Positions 55,130-64,000 of a stretch of 64,000 nt of DNA are shown here, piece by piece. The DNA lies in NCBI RefSeq assembly GCF_014633365.1, contig NC_068350.1:32665119-32729118 (forward strand), in the 5' to 3' direction. Position 1 is the stretch's first letter, and each line of letters opens with the position of its first letter. The notes beneath the pieces are model-generated. The model was not told the origin of the DNA, did not search any database, and saw nothing but the letters and a program-made list of their open reading frames with translations. This DNA comes from Diospyros lotus (Eukaryota; Streptophyta; Magnoliopsida; Ericales; Ebenaceae). A program made the position numbers and the translations under genes.

Positions 55130-56811
55130 CAAGTCTCTCGCGAGCCTCTAACAAGTCTCTTGGGAGTATTTTGCAAGTATCTCGTAATTCTTTCACTTTA
55201 GTGTATCATTTAGGTCTTTTGGCCACTCTTATGGTCAAGTCTCTCGATCACTCAATGGGCTTGTGGGCCTCATTTAGGCTTGGGCTCATCCTTGGACATA
55301 ACAATTGGTCCCTATTCTTTCTTTGGGGCATCATAGAAGGAAAAGTATATGTCCATCTCATTATGTTGTTTTCAAGAGACAACCCTATGACCCTCTTGAT
55401 GCCTTCTCTTGAAAGACGGTATTGTTACTTTCTTAAATTCTTGAGAGACTATCTTCTTGGTAATTTTTGTTTTAATTAATTTTTGAGTTTTTAGATCACA
55501 CAACTCATATCTTCCAACTCTTCACCTCCCTCGATGTTGTACAACATAGATTCATCAATTATTCAGCTCTTGGGGTCCTACTATAAAAAGGGACCCGGGG
55601 GTGTTTGAACAGTTATTAACCTTTGTGCGAGTTCTTAAGCGATTTTAGTCACCCGTTGCATAGTCTCTCGGTGGTCCTTTTTCGTTCTAACAAGCACTTG
55701 GATACATTATCTTGGTTTAGTAGGCACCCGAAGACACTCAATACGGTACATAGTCCCTTGGTGACACTTTCTCAGTCTAGCTAGTCTTTGTGGTGACCAT
55801 CTTTCGGATTCTATTTAGTTTTTGGGTGACTCTTTCTTGGCTTTAACTAGTCCTTAGGTGACCTTTCTCGGCGTTTCATGCTTAATCACTTGCAAGCTGC
55901 CTAAGGTACTCCTTATGATTAGAACCAAGAATGGTAGGCTCGAGACTCTTTCTCTTCAAGTTCAAATTCTTCTTGGAAGGAGCTCCCGGTTGGAGGTGGC
56001 AAACATAGGAAGAATTCACTATTTTTTTTGATTTCCTCCTACCTTCATAGTTAGACTTCCAAGTGTGGGAGGAGACCTGCATTGCCAATGTTGTTAGGGA
56101 TAGCATTGGGATACATGAAGCCTTTTTTTTTTTTTTTTTTTTTTCTTTAGGCTTCATTTCCTACTTCTTGATTTTACCATGTAATGGTTATGGTCCTAAC
56201 ACATTGTCCCGGTCTAGCTTCATCTCAATGGTTGGGCCCAACTAGTTAGCTTCACAATTTTATGCCATTAGAAGGGTGTATTCCCTTCAGTCCTACTATT
56301 TAGTTGCTTTTATAGGTTAAGGAGGGTTGACCAATGGCCTGTTTTCTTTAAGTTGCAAAGGATTATGAGACTCTAACAATCTATTTCATGATTTTCCCAA
56401 CAAGGTTGACAATTTTGAGTCCCAATGGTTTGTGGTCGAGCCTCTACCGAGTTGGAATGCCTTGCTCTATTGGTGTTGGGACAACAAGTTGGAGATTCAA
56501 GTGGAGGCGCTCCCTAAACCCAAAGACACCCGGGCTATGTATAGGCAACCCATCAAAGCTTTAATCTATTAGGGGCCTTGTCACCTACAAGACTTGTTAA
56601 CCCCTGATAACATATTGGCTACAAGATGGGGCGTCTTTTCTGAGAATGTGCTCGGGTCATCCTATCATGGCCCCTTGCTTGCATCGACTTCACTGAGTGA
56701 AGACCAAGATGATGAAGGCAATGGGGAGGAAGACATAAAGGAATTTTTAAAAACCTTAACCTCTTCACTCACATCTATAGCCCCATAGGTGCATTCATCT
56801 TCTGAGAGTAC
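55130..56811 (+). mobile_element. Old LTR-element sequence hosting the two solo LTRs
   Basis: The sequence before 53713 and after 55135 is continuous in style: recurring GTCTCTTG/TAGTCTCTCGGTG phrases (53590-53700, 55130-55180, 55660-55880). A TATA-like CTATAAAAAGGGACCC lies at about 55573. From about 56320 to 56790 one frame reads like a gag-type protein (WFVVEPLPSWNALLYWCWDN; DNILATRWGVFSEN; acidic DQDDEGNGEEDIKEF), perhaps of the putative gypsy-type transposon family (Transposase_28), but too decayed to name firmly. A T run of 24 lies near 56123-56146. Confidence 0.35.
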
Positions 56812-59143
56812 TGTAACGACCCGCTTCCTGGAGCTCTCACTAGTAAAGGAGATCCGTGAGAGAGTCGTCAAAGATTAGGTACATAAACATAATCCAATAA
56901 GAGCCAACCGCATAAACAATATAGAAATCATAAAACTTCACTTATACATATATACATCTTCGAGTCAGTACAGTGTTCTGTTCGGGCTTAACTGCCCATA
57001 CACTACAAAATATTAAAGGGCTAAAGGAAAGTACAAAATAGAACTCGACTCCCTGCCCTCAAACAACCCCCAAGGATCTACAGGTTGGGAAGACATCTGT
57101 ACACAACTAATACAAGACTCACCAGTGGCCATACCCGTTACTTTCCTTAGCTTTTCATTTATCTTTACTTGGAATGGCGTAAGAAACAATATGAGCCACA
57201 AGACTTGACAAGTTTATGAAACAAGTATGGATCATAACAAAGTGGGGCCATAACACAATAACCACAATTAAATAAAAAGGTAATCATAGCGGCCAATAGA
57301 AAGTATAAGGTCACATGAGTAAGAATAGCACAAACACATCATTTGCAAGATCATCTCACCAAGATGGAACAATAGTGCAAATAATATGGATATGATAATG
57401 TCAAGGGTTCTCTACCATGAGTGGAAATGTCAATGGACTCACCCCCATGGTGATATGCGAATATACTGCCAGCGGACTCACCACCATAGTGTCAGCGGAC
57501 TCATTGCCATAGTGTCAACGAACTCACCGCTCTAGTGTTAGCAGACTGACCGCCATAGTGTCAATGGATTGACCGTCGTAGTGTCAACGGACTAACTACC
57601 ATAATGATAACGGACTAACCACCATAGTGTGAATGCACAGACACACCGCCTTGGAAATCCACTGCACACCGCCATTATATAACTTGCACGCATATGCCAA
57701 TGCATGAAATATGTATTCTAATTTCCGTCATAACATGCAACTATCCATTCTCATAGTATTGGTGATCATTGTCTCATTCAAGGATGATTTTATAAGATAT
57801 TCTTCATATAACATGTTTATTTTTTATGCATTTAATGCACCCAAGTCCCCCATGTGCAAACATACTAATAGTTGTACACAAATTGGCCGAGAACATCTAA
57901 ATATATTTGGAAATAATATAAGACCACTCAAAACTTGTCTAAATGGTTTTAAATATGAACCAAATTTAACCCTATCAAGTCTAGTTTACAACGCAATAAA
58001 CGGTTCATAAATCCGATATTTCTACAAGAAGTTATGCCCAAAACAATAGAGCATGTGCAGTCTGTAAAGGCTAAAAACGATCGATCGATGGGAAGAAAAC
58101 TGTCGACTGACATAGTCTTTTTCACCCAAACTGTTGACCGATTAAGGCAACGGTCGACTGACAGAACCCTTTACACCAAGATTGTCGATAGATTATAGAA
58201 AACGGTCGACCGACAGTACCCTTTAAGCCACGGACAACCCACATAACACCAAAAATACATGCAAGCAACACCAAATTCTTACATACAACTACACCCTAGC
58301 AATAAACACACCATTCCTCTTAGAAATACGAGGTGAATCAAGTCCCTGTTCAAATGATGGGTGTGGTATATAAAAAATACAAGAAAAACAACACAAATTG
58401 CAACCAACCAGATTTGTACAAAACCTCATTCCAACGAAGAGTTTTATGGAAACTTAACCCGAAAACGGTTAATTTAAGAATTACGAAGGAGGAAAAGTAT
58501 CAAGACCCACATCAACAAAAGTCCAAGAGAGGTACTTTCTATAGAAAAGAGGTGGAATAGGAATTTGCCTTAGTAGTTGAAAGAATCCGAAGGAAAAGAC
58601 AAGCTAAGAACCGAGCTTTCGAGATCAACTAACAGCCCCTAACTTTAACAACCGATCTCCTCTTTGCACAACCAAGATGGAGATGAAGAAGAAGAGTCGG
58701 TGGAGCAAGAAAAGAAGAAGGATCGAGAGAAGGAGGAAGAAAAATGAAGAAGATTATACACAAAGTTATATATATATATATACTTCTCCCATTTTCCCAT
58801 TTACCCTTGCACTTGCAACTATTTACATGGTTGCCATTCCCCCTTTTCCTCCTTTAAATTAAATTGAAATAGTTATATATATATATATCCACACACACCC
58901 AGCTGACAACCCCATTTCTTCTCAATTCTCAAGGCTTAATTTTGACTTTTCCACACCCTTTGCATTTGACTTTCCACCCATTTTCATTCCCTTTGACTTT
59001 AATTATTCAACTCTTATAAATTTCATTTAATTTTCATCTTCCACAACACTTACAATATTTCAACCACCTAAATGAGTCGTGGCAAAATGTAACACACACC
59101 AAACAAGGCCAACCTACTCTAGACCCTTTGTCGGGATGTTACA
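56812..59143. mobile_element. Solo LTR (2332 bp), TGTAACGACCC...GGGATGTTACA
   Basis: The ends are mutually inverted (TGTAACGACCC and GGGATGTTACA). Flanks AGTAC (56807-56811) and GGTAC (59144-59148) form a TSD with one change. Inside are the tandem repeat at 57415-57650, GTCGAC-containing words at 58080-58215, and two TATATATA tracts (58767-58785, 58874-58888). It interrupts the older element around it. Orientation is not certain. Confidence 0.75.
57415..57650. repeat. Degenerate minisatellite of about 30-bp units
   Basis: About eight copies of a unit like GCGGACTCACCACCATAGTG follow one another with substitutions; the most regular spacing is near 28-31 bases. It lies inside the solo LTR and does not encode a protein. 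Confidence 0.7.
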
Positions 59144-59181
59144 GGTACACTTCTTGCATCACCCTTGATCTTTTTCGTTTA

Positions 59182-59574
59182 GGTAGCATTTGTTAAAATA
59201 AGTAAGATAAGGGAGTATCAAGATAATTCAGGAATGGTTTTCGAACCAAGTTATGGAATGGACAAGATAAAGTTGGAAAGCATTCTAAGATTTTTATCAA
59301 GCTGTTTGTTAAATTTTTTAAAATGCACTAGAGGACACAAATGTCATTTTTTTTCTTATCTATAAAGACCAAGATATGCTTATCTTGAGGGAGGGGTGAG
59401 GGGAGGGGGGGGAAGGGGAGATAAGCATATATTGAAAGATCAAGATAAGTGGTCATTAATGATTTTTTCAAGAATGGTTAGATAATCTTAACAAACATGT
59501 TGGAAAGGATAGAAGTCTGGGATGTATCCTATATCTTGACTTTTCCAACTCATATCTTGATTAACAAACGCCCC
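59182..59574. mobile_element. Harbinger/PIF-type MITE (393 bp), TSD TTA
   Basis: The ends GGTAGCATTTGTTAA and, on the opposite strand, GGGGCGTTTGTTAA are imperfect inverted repeats, and TTA flanks both sides (59179-59181, 59575-59577), as for PIF/Harbinger MITEs. Internal AAGATA/TATCTT words recur in both orientations. A G-rich run sits at 59392-59420. No coding capacity. Confidence 0.7.
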
Positions 59575-59629
59575 TTAGTATTTCCCATAGCTAACTTATT
59601 TCCTCTTTCTTGTTTTGCACAGATGGATT

Positions 59630-59960
59630 TTATGAGGGCAGTTGCTTAGCCAAGGCGTGAGGCTGTATCTTGCGTGCGAAGAGGAGATGTTCATCTCCTT
59701 CAGCTCGGAAATGTCTTCACCTCCACGATGATGAAGTGAGTACTTTAACTGCCATGCCATTTGCCGAGCCATCTACCTCCATGGCAAACATTACCATTCA
59801 AAATCCATTGCCACCACCAAAAGTTGTTCCCCCTCCTCCTCCCGAAGCCAATTATGCAAAGATCCATTTACCCGTTTTTGGTCCTCAATTTGCTAAAAAA
59901 GCCACCTCGCACTTAGATTTGGATGAGCATCATTGTAACGATCGAGCCGAGTGCAACTGA
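59630..59960 (+). other. Unrecognised open frame after an acceptor-like site
   Basis: TTGTTTTGCACAG precedes a frame of about 96 codons from 59670 with a Pro-rich middle (PLPPPKVVPPPPPE). It lacks known motifs. It is probably continuing retroelement sequence interrupted by the solo LTR and the MITE. Confidence 0.25.
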
Positions 59961-60029
59961 CCATTCATCCCCTCTTGAAAGGACCAAGGAACACCAGAGG
60001 TGAAGTCAAGCATGAAAAGCCCTCTTATT

Positions 60030-60200
60030 TTCCTAGACTCTAATTGGTTTCTAAAGGTACAATTAGTCTCTAATTGGTTTTTAGAGACAGAATGTTATTT
60101 CTGTCTCCAACTAGATTAGAGACAAAAATGAATTCCATCTCTAAACTCCAAAATGGATTTTAGAAACAGAATCCATTTCCTCTAAATTAGCCTAATTCCT
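60030..60200 (-). repeat. CACTA-type subterminal repeats
   Basis: Five or more copies of TCTCTAATTGGTTTTTAGAGACAGAAT-like words in direct and inverted orientation lie downstream (minus strand) of the DUF4216 fragment. No CACTA terminus is visible at the left, so the end is decayed or deleted. Confidence 0.5.
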
Positions 60201-60329
60201 AGATTTGTCAAAGGGCCTAAAAAATAACCCAAAAAATGATCGATTCAGAACCTATTAACAAGTAATATCCACAATTCCTACACCAAACACACTAATAATG
60301 TACAAATACACAAATTTGTCAATTAAATA

Positions 60330-60904
60330 AAGTATCATATATTCAAAATACATAACAAATATGTAAAGTTCCATCTAACATGACTGATCATACTGGTATA
60401 GTTGATCGGTTTCATCATTTGATGCATTTGGAGCATTGACCATATTTCAACCCTTTGTCTTGATAACACATAGCCACCTTTGATGGCAAGAAGATATGGG
60501 GTGCAATAAACTTGTTTTGCAAATATAAACGGATCATACAACCTGTATCTCTTGTTTGCTTTGACCTTAACAATCTTATAATTTTTATCAATCCTTGCCC
60601 CTTGATTAGGAATTGGATCAAACCATTCACATTTGAATAAAATTAATTTCTTTATAGGCCATCTAGTATACTCTAATTCTACAACATCATTTGATATTCC
60701 ATAAAAATCATTTTGTGACTGCCCATAGTTAGAACCTCAAACACACACACCATAATTAGAAGTAGACTTCCCCTCATTCTAGTCTTTTATATGAAACTTA
60801 TAGCCATTCACAAAGTACATAGGCCATGTCACAACTATATTTAATGGTCCCCATGCCAAACTCCTCAGAAGAGGGTCTTCAACCCTATGTTCTGAATTGA
60901 GAAC
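60330..60904 (-). pseudogene. Second CACTA fragment, DUF4216 domain
   Basis: The minus strand reads TWPMYFVNGYKFHIKD, SNYGVCV, VELEYTRWPIKKLILFKCEW, YRLYDPFIFAKQVYCTPYL and a short tail, matching the DUF4216 domain seen at 144-893 but from a different CACTA family. Stops and a missing PDH segment break it. It is cut at 60905 by the start of an LTR. Confidence 0.75.
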
Positions 60905-62463
60905 TGTTGTGGGATACCCTAACAGGCCTTAGCCAAACATGCCCTAAGAATCATCAAAGAAGTTCGAAGATCTGAAAGACCCTGAAGAGTCTTTTGGGTA
61001 AGCTCATCAGATGACCCCAAAGACCCAAAGAGTCTTCAGATAAGTCATCTATATCCAGTAACCCCATAGACCCAAAGAGTCTTTAGAGGAGTCATTTGCA
61101 TTCAGTAACCCCGAAAACCCAAAGAGTCTTTAGGGTGAGCCCTTAAATCCCGAAGACCTGAAAGGTCTTCGAGGGAGTCTCCTTTTGAAAGATACTCTCT
61201 AGGGCATTTGGTCCCCAAAGATATCTTTAGGCCTTCCAACCTCATTTGCAGACTTCTAGCCCAATGGGTCAATCCACCCGTGTATGCCACATCCCTGATT
61301 TTCCACGTGACCCAGTCTTTAAAGCCTATAAATGCCACCTCTTAACTGCCTCTATTGTCGATCGCTTATTTGCCTTTAACCTCGCAACTGTCAGCCTTTC
61401 TCCTCTATTTTGGTCTTCCCTTCCATTGACCTTCTCCCCATTAGATGTCTTGCACAACTTCGTGATTAACCACTAGACTTCCCCATCATCGACCTCTACC
61501 ATCACTGCTAACGACTATTGCTTTGTCTTCTTCGGTCGCTTTATTCACCAACAACCACTCCCAAGCTCTTTGCCATCACTAACGACTGCTCACTCCTTCC
61601 TCGTTGATCAATCTCTACCACTATCGCCTGTTTGCCTTGTAAGTGATGGCTAGCCGTCATCGATCGTCTCCAGCCATCACAATTACTTGTCTTCTCTAAT
61701 AGATAATTGTCCTTTTACATCGCGATTATTAGCCTTCCCCATCATTATCGTTGGTTCTCCATTTAGTCGTTTGCCTGCATCCTCTTTTGGATGCCTTGAC
61801 TTCATCCTTAGTTACCTGGCAACCCCCATCATTGCCGACGATAGGTTCTCTTTCTTTCACCATTGTTGGTTATTTCAACTTTACCTAGATCTACCCTCCT
61901 ACCAGATCCAACCAAATCTGGTCTAAACCCAATCCATAAAGATCTGATTCGTTTTAGATATGTTAAGCTCCAATTTGATCCAATAGACTAGATCCAACCC
62001 GCCAGATCTGTTTAGCCTAAATATTTGCCCAGATTTGCTACCAGATTGGCTGTCTTGATCTGTTTTCTATTAAGGTTTTATTTATCAATTGTTTGGCATT
62101 ATTTAGGGTTATGATTTTCATAATGGCTACCTTAAAGTATGATATTCCATTATTAGACCGAAATATTAGATTTTCATTATGACAGGTTAAGATGCATGTA
62201 ATTTTGGCATATATGTATTTAGATAAAAGTGGAGTTATTAAGGTGGATTTATAATGGTGAATGTGGAGTCATTAATGTCAATAAAGATATGTTGAGATTG
62301 ATCTTGTTGCCTATACTTTGAGTGTGGTTGAAGATATCCATTACAATAACTGTTGTGTGGATTTGGTTAGTATTTCTCGTGGTGTGGATTTAGTTGGTAT
62401 TTGTCAGTGAGATTAATTCTCCGCGATTTTATTGGAAGAAAAAATTATGAATATATAATTACA
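60905..62463 (+). mobile_element. LTR followed by primer-binding site, 5' end of an LTR element
   Basis: TGTTGTGGGATACCC interrupts the CACTA fragment. A TATA box (CCTATAAATGCC, about 61325) and pyrimidine-rich leader follow. The sequence TTCGTATCAAAGTAGAGC (62473-62490) resembles a tRNA-iMet-type primer-binding site, so the LTR probably ends at ATTACA (62463). Frames at 61246-61476 and 61687-61926 are low-complexity leader readings. The 3' LTR is not in the window. Confidence 0.5.
60979..61180. repeat. Tandem repeat of about 43-47 bp inside the LTR
   Basis: GACCCAAAGAGTCTT-like words start at about 60979, 61022, 61069 and 61116, each followed by AGTCAT and CAGTAACCCC segments. Each unit has an internal AAGACTCTTTGG-type inverted match. 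Confidence 0.65.
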
Positions 62464-63009
62464 TATTTGAATTTCGTATCAAAGTAGAGCTTGTTATAAT
62501 TGTAATATGAAATTCAATTTTGATTGTGATTGAGACTTCAAATTTGACTACAATTAGGACATCAAATTTAATTGTGATTAGGGTTCATCTACAATTGAAG
62601 ATTTATCTTCTTCATGCTCATATTCTAATTAGAATATAGATTTGTTTAAATCCTTTTTTGTATACATTTATAGATGAGTGGTAGATCTATAAATATGTAT
62701 CAAATACCTTAGAATATTGCAGCTATATCACTATTATTGTACCAATATCATCATAGTGATATTTTATTCTTTTTGCCCATTATTTTTTTAATTTGGGTTT
62801 TTCACATTAAATTATGTGTTCATTTATGTGGTTGAGGTTTGATTATGGTTTATTTTCGATCCAAAATCATAACAGTTTCTCTTGTGACAGTCACAATTGT
62901 TTTTTTTTTTATTTTCCTACCACAAGTGATTCTTATACTAAGTAATTTGCTTTGTTAACCCAAGGTCTGTAGAAAGGAACTTACTTGTCTTTTTCTTTAT
63001 CGCCACAAT
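62464..63009. other. AT-rich interior sequence, no gene
   Basis: Short direct repeats (TTGATTGTGATTGAGACTTCAAA-like) occur at 62515-62600. The rest is AT-rich without domains. Confidence 0.4.
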
Positions 63010-63440
63010 TTTTCTCAAAATTTGGAAAAAAATTAGCATGTCATCAAATGAAGAAGATTATCACCTAAAAACTTCTTATAAATATACAATGATCTGAAGT
63101 AGTCTTCTGATAACCATACTTTTCCATGAAAGGTTCAAACTTCTTATACCAATATTGAGGTGTTTACTTTAAGCCATAAAAACTTTTCTTTAATCTACAA
63201 ACCAAACCTTTCTTACTTTTAACCTAAAAAATTTTAATGGCTCCATTATTTCTTTCTCCAAAACACCATGAAGAAATATTGTTTCAACATTTATTTACTC
63301 AATCTCTTGATCTTTGCTAACAGTTAGACCAAACATGACTATAATGAATGACATTTTAACAACTAATAAAAGAATTCTTCAAAATCTAATCCTTATTGAC
63401 TAAATCCTTTCACCACAATGTTATATTTAAGGTAAACTTC
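63010..63440 (-). pseudogene. Ty1/copia reverse transcriptase (RVT_2) fossil
   Basis: The minus strand in one main frame reads VVKGFSQ, GLDFEEFFY, LAKIKRLSK, ERFGL, IKEKFLWLK, YWYKKFEPFMEKYGYQKTTS and DHCIFIRSF, matching the order of copia RT blocks (KGFSQ..GIDFEETF, KKSLYGLKQ, RQWYKKFD, SDHCVFI). Stops occur every 10-30 codons. It lies opposite in strand to the LTR at 60905, so it belongs to a different element. Confidence 0.75.
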
Positions 63441-64000
63441 ACAAACGAACCCTAAGATTTGCTTAAATTGCAATCAACCACCCCTTTTGTTTTTAAAAAT
63501 GGAATAGACCTCCCTTAACCGTAACAAATTCTAAGAATTAACCAATTTGCCTTTATATTTAAATTATTTTTTCTCTTTCTCTCTCTCCTCTCTTCTTCCC
63601 TAATCTTCCACTCATTTCCTATTAATGGTGATAGTTCGATGATAGCCGCTAAACAATCACTATTGTATTTTTTTCTTCTCACCTCTTTTTATTTTTCTCT
63701 TTTGTCTCCTATCTTTATCTAATTGAAAATTGGGTTCGATTTTATACGAACCCAAATTGGGCGATGTTTAGAACCTAAATCCTTTAATCTAGGTTTGGAA
63801 TACACAAAGTGAACCAAAATTGGATTTGATTTGGAATATAAATTGTTAACTCTAGGTTCAAATAATGAGTTCCAATAATGAAGATGCAAATGCAGATTTT
63901 ATTTTTTTCATCGAAAACCAAAAGCAACAATGGTTTGTCAAACTAAATAAGTCTTTCTCTCTATTTGACACACACACACACACACAACCTACTATTGTGG
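63441..64000. other. Noncoding, small dispersed repeat and CA microsatellite
   Basis: A phrase of the type GTAAACTTCACAAACGAACCC (63432) begins a common intergenic repeat. A CT-rich tract lies near 63570 and (CA)n at about 63968-63987. No gene seen. Confidence 0.4.

Noticed and set aside
57415..57650. CRISPR-like spaced repeats
   Set aside because: Units are contiguous and degenerate without unique spacers, inside a plant LTR; CRISPR is not expected in plant nuclear DNA.

Overview
The window is nuclear DNA of a flowering plant, probably a eudicot; I cannot name the species. The grounds are spliced genes with GT...AG introns, plant-type transposable elements (CACTA, hAT, Harbinger MITE, Ty3/gypsy, Ty1/copia, tRNA-derived SINEs), AT-rich intergenic DNA, and two recognisable plant host genes. 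There are no bacterial operons, CRISPR arrays, rRNA genes or convincing tRNA genes.

Layout. (1) 1-10440: a very large imperfect palindrome made of two head-to-head copies of a CACTA (En/Spm) transposon. The left copy runs off the window, and the right copy ends at 10440 in a CACTATAAG-type terminus. (2) 10441-12810: decayed DUF1985 (minus) and Ulp1-like (plus) remnants. (3) About 13.3-26.8 kb: a hAT element (BED finger plus transposase on the minus strand) filled by a nest of long TGTAACAC-type LTRs in opposite orientation, a noncoding retrotransposon interior, an intact SINE and a possible captured host exon. (4) 29769-30310: the terminal exon of a GT14 (Core-2/I-branching family) glycosyltransferase gene. 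(5) 30.7-35.5 kb: a second hAT element, interrupted inside its dimerisation domain by a repeat rich in AGTCGAC motifs. (6) 37487-51606, minus strand: a complete, apparently intact gene for ribosomal protein L7 (uL30), five coding exons giving 244 aa, with a TATA box, a telo-box and a 5' UTR intron. Its second coding intron is 10.3 kb. That intron holds a gag-only LTR element, fragments of old gypsy elements, a structurally complete 5.45-kb gypsy chromovirus with a perfect 5-bp TSD, and a truncated Au-like SINE with a 19-bp TSD. The third intron holds a 1.5-kb element with a long GC-rich hairpin. (7) 52.7-64 kb: a hAT MITE with an 8-bp TSD, two solo LTRs with TSDs, a Harbinger-type MITE, a second CACTA fragment, a 5' LTR with primer-binding site, and a fossil copia reverse transcriptase.

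The only host gene judged intact over its full length is RPL7. The GT14 exon is intact, but its upstream exons are not visible. Everything else is mobile DNA in different states of decay, so the window reads as nested insertions around two host loci. I did not find a new multi-gene system. The most notable structures are the palindromic CACTA, the RPL7 intron that keeps clean splice sites around more than 8 kb of retroelements, the inverted LTR pair, and the intronic hairpin. All identifications rest on reading motifs by eye; no alignment or database search was run.
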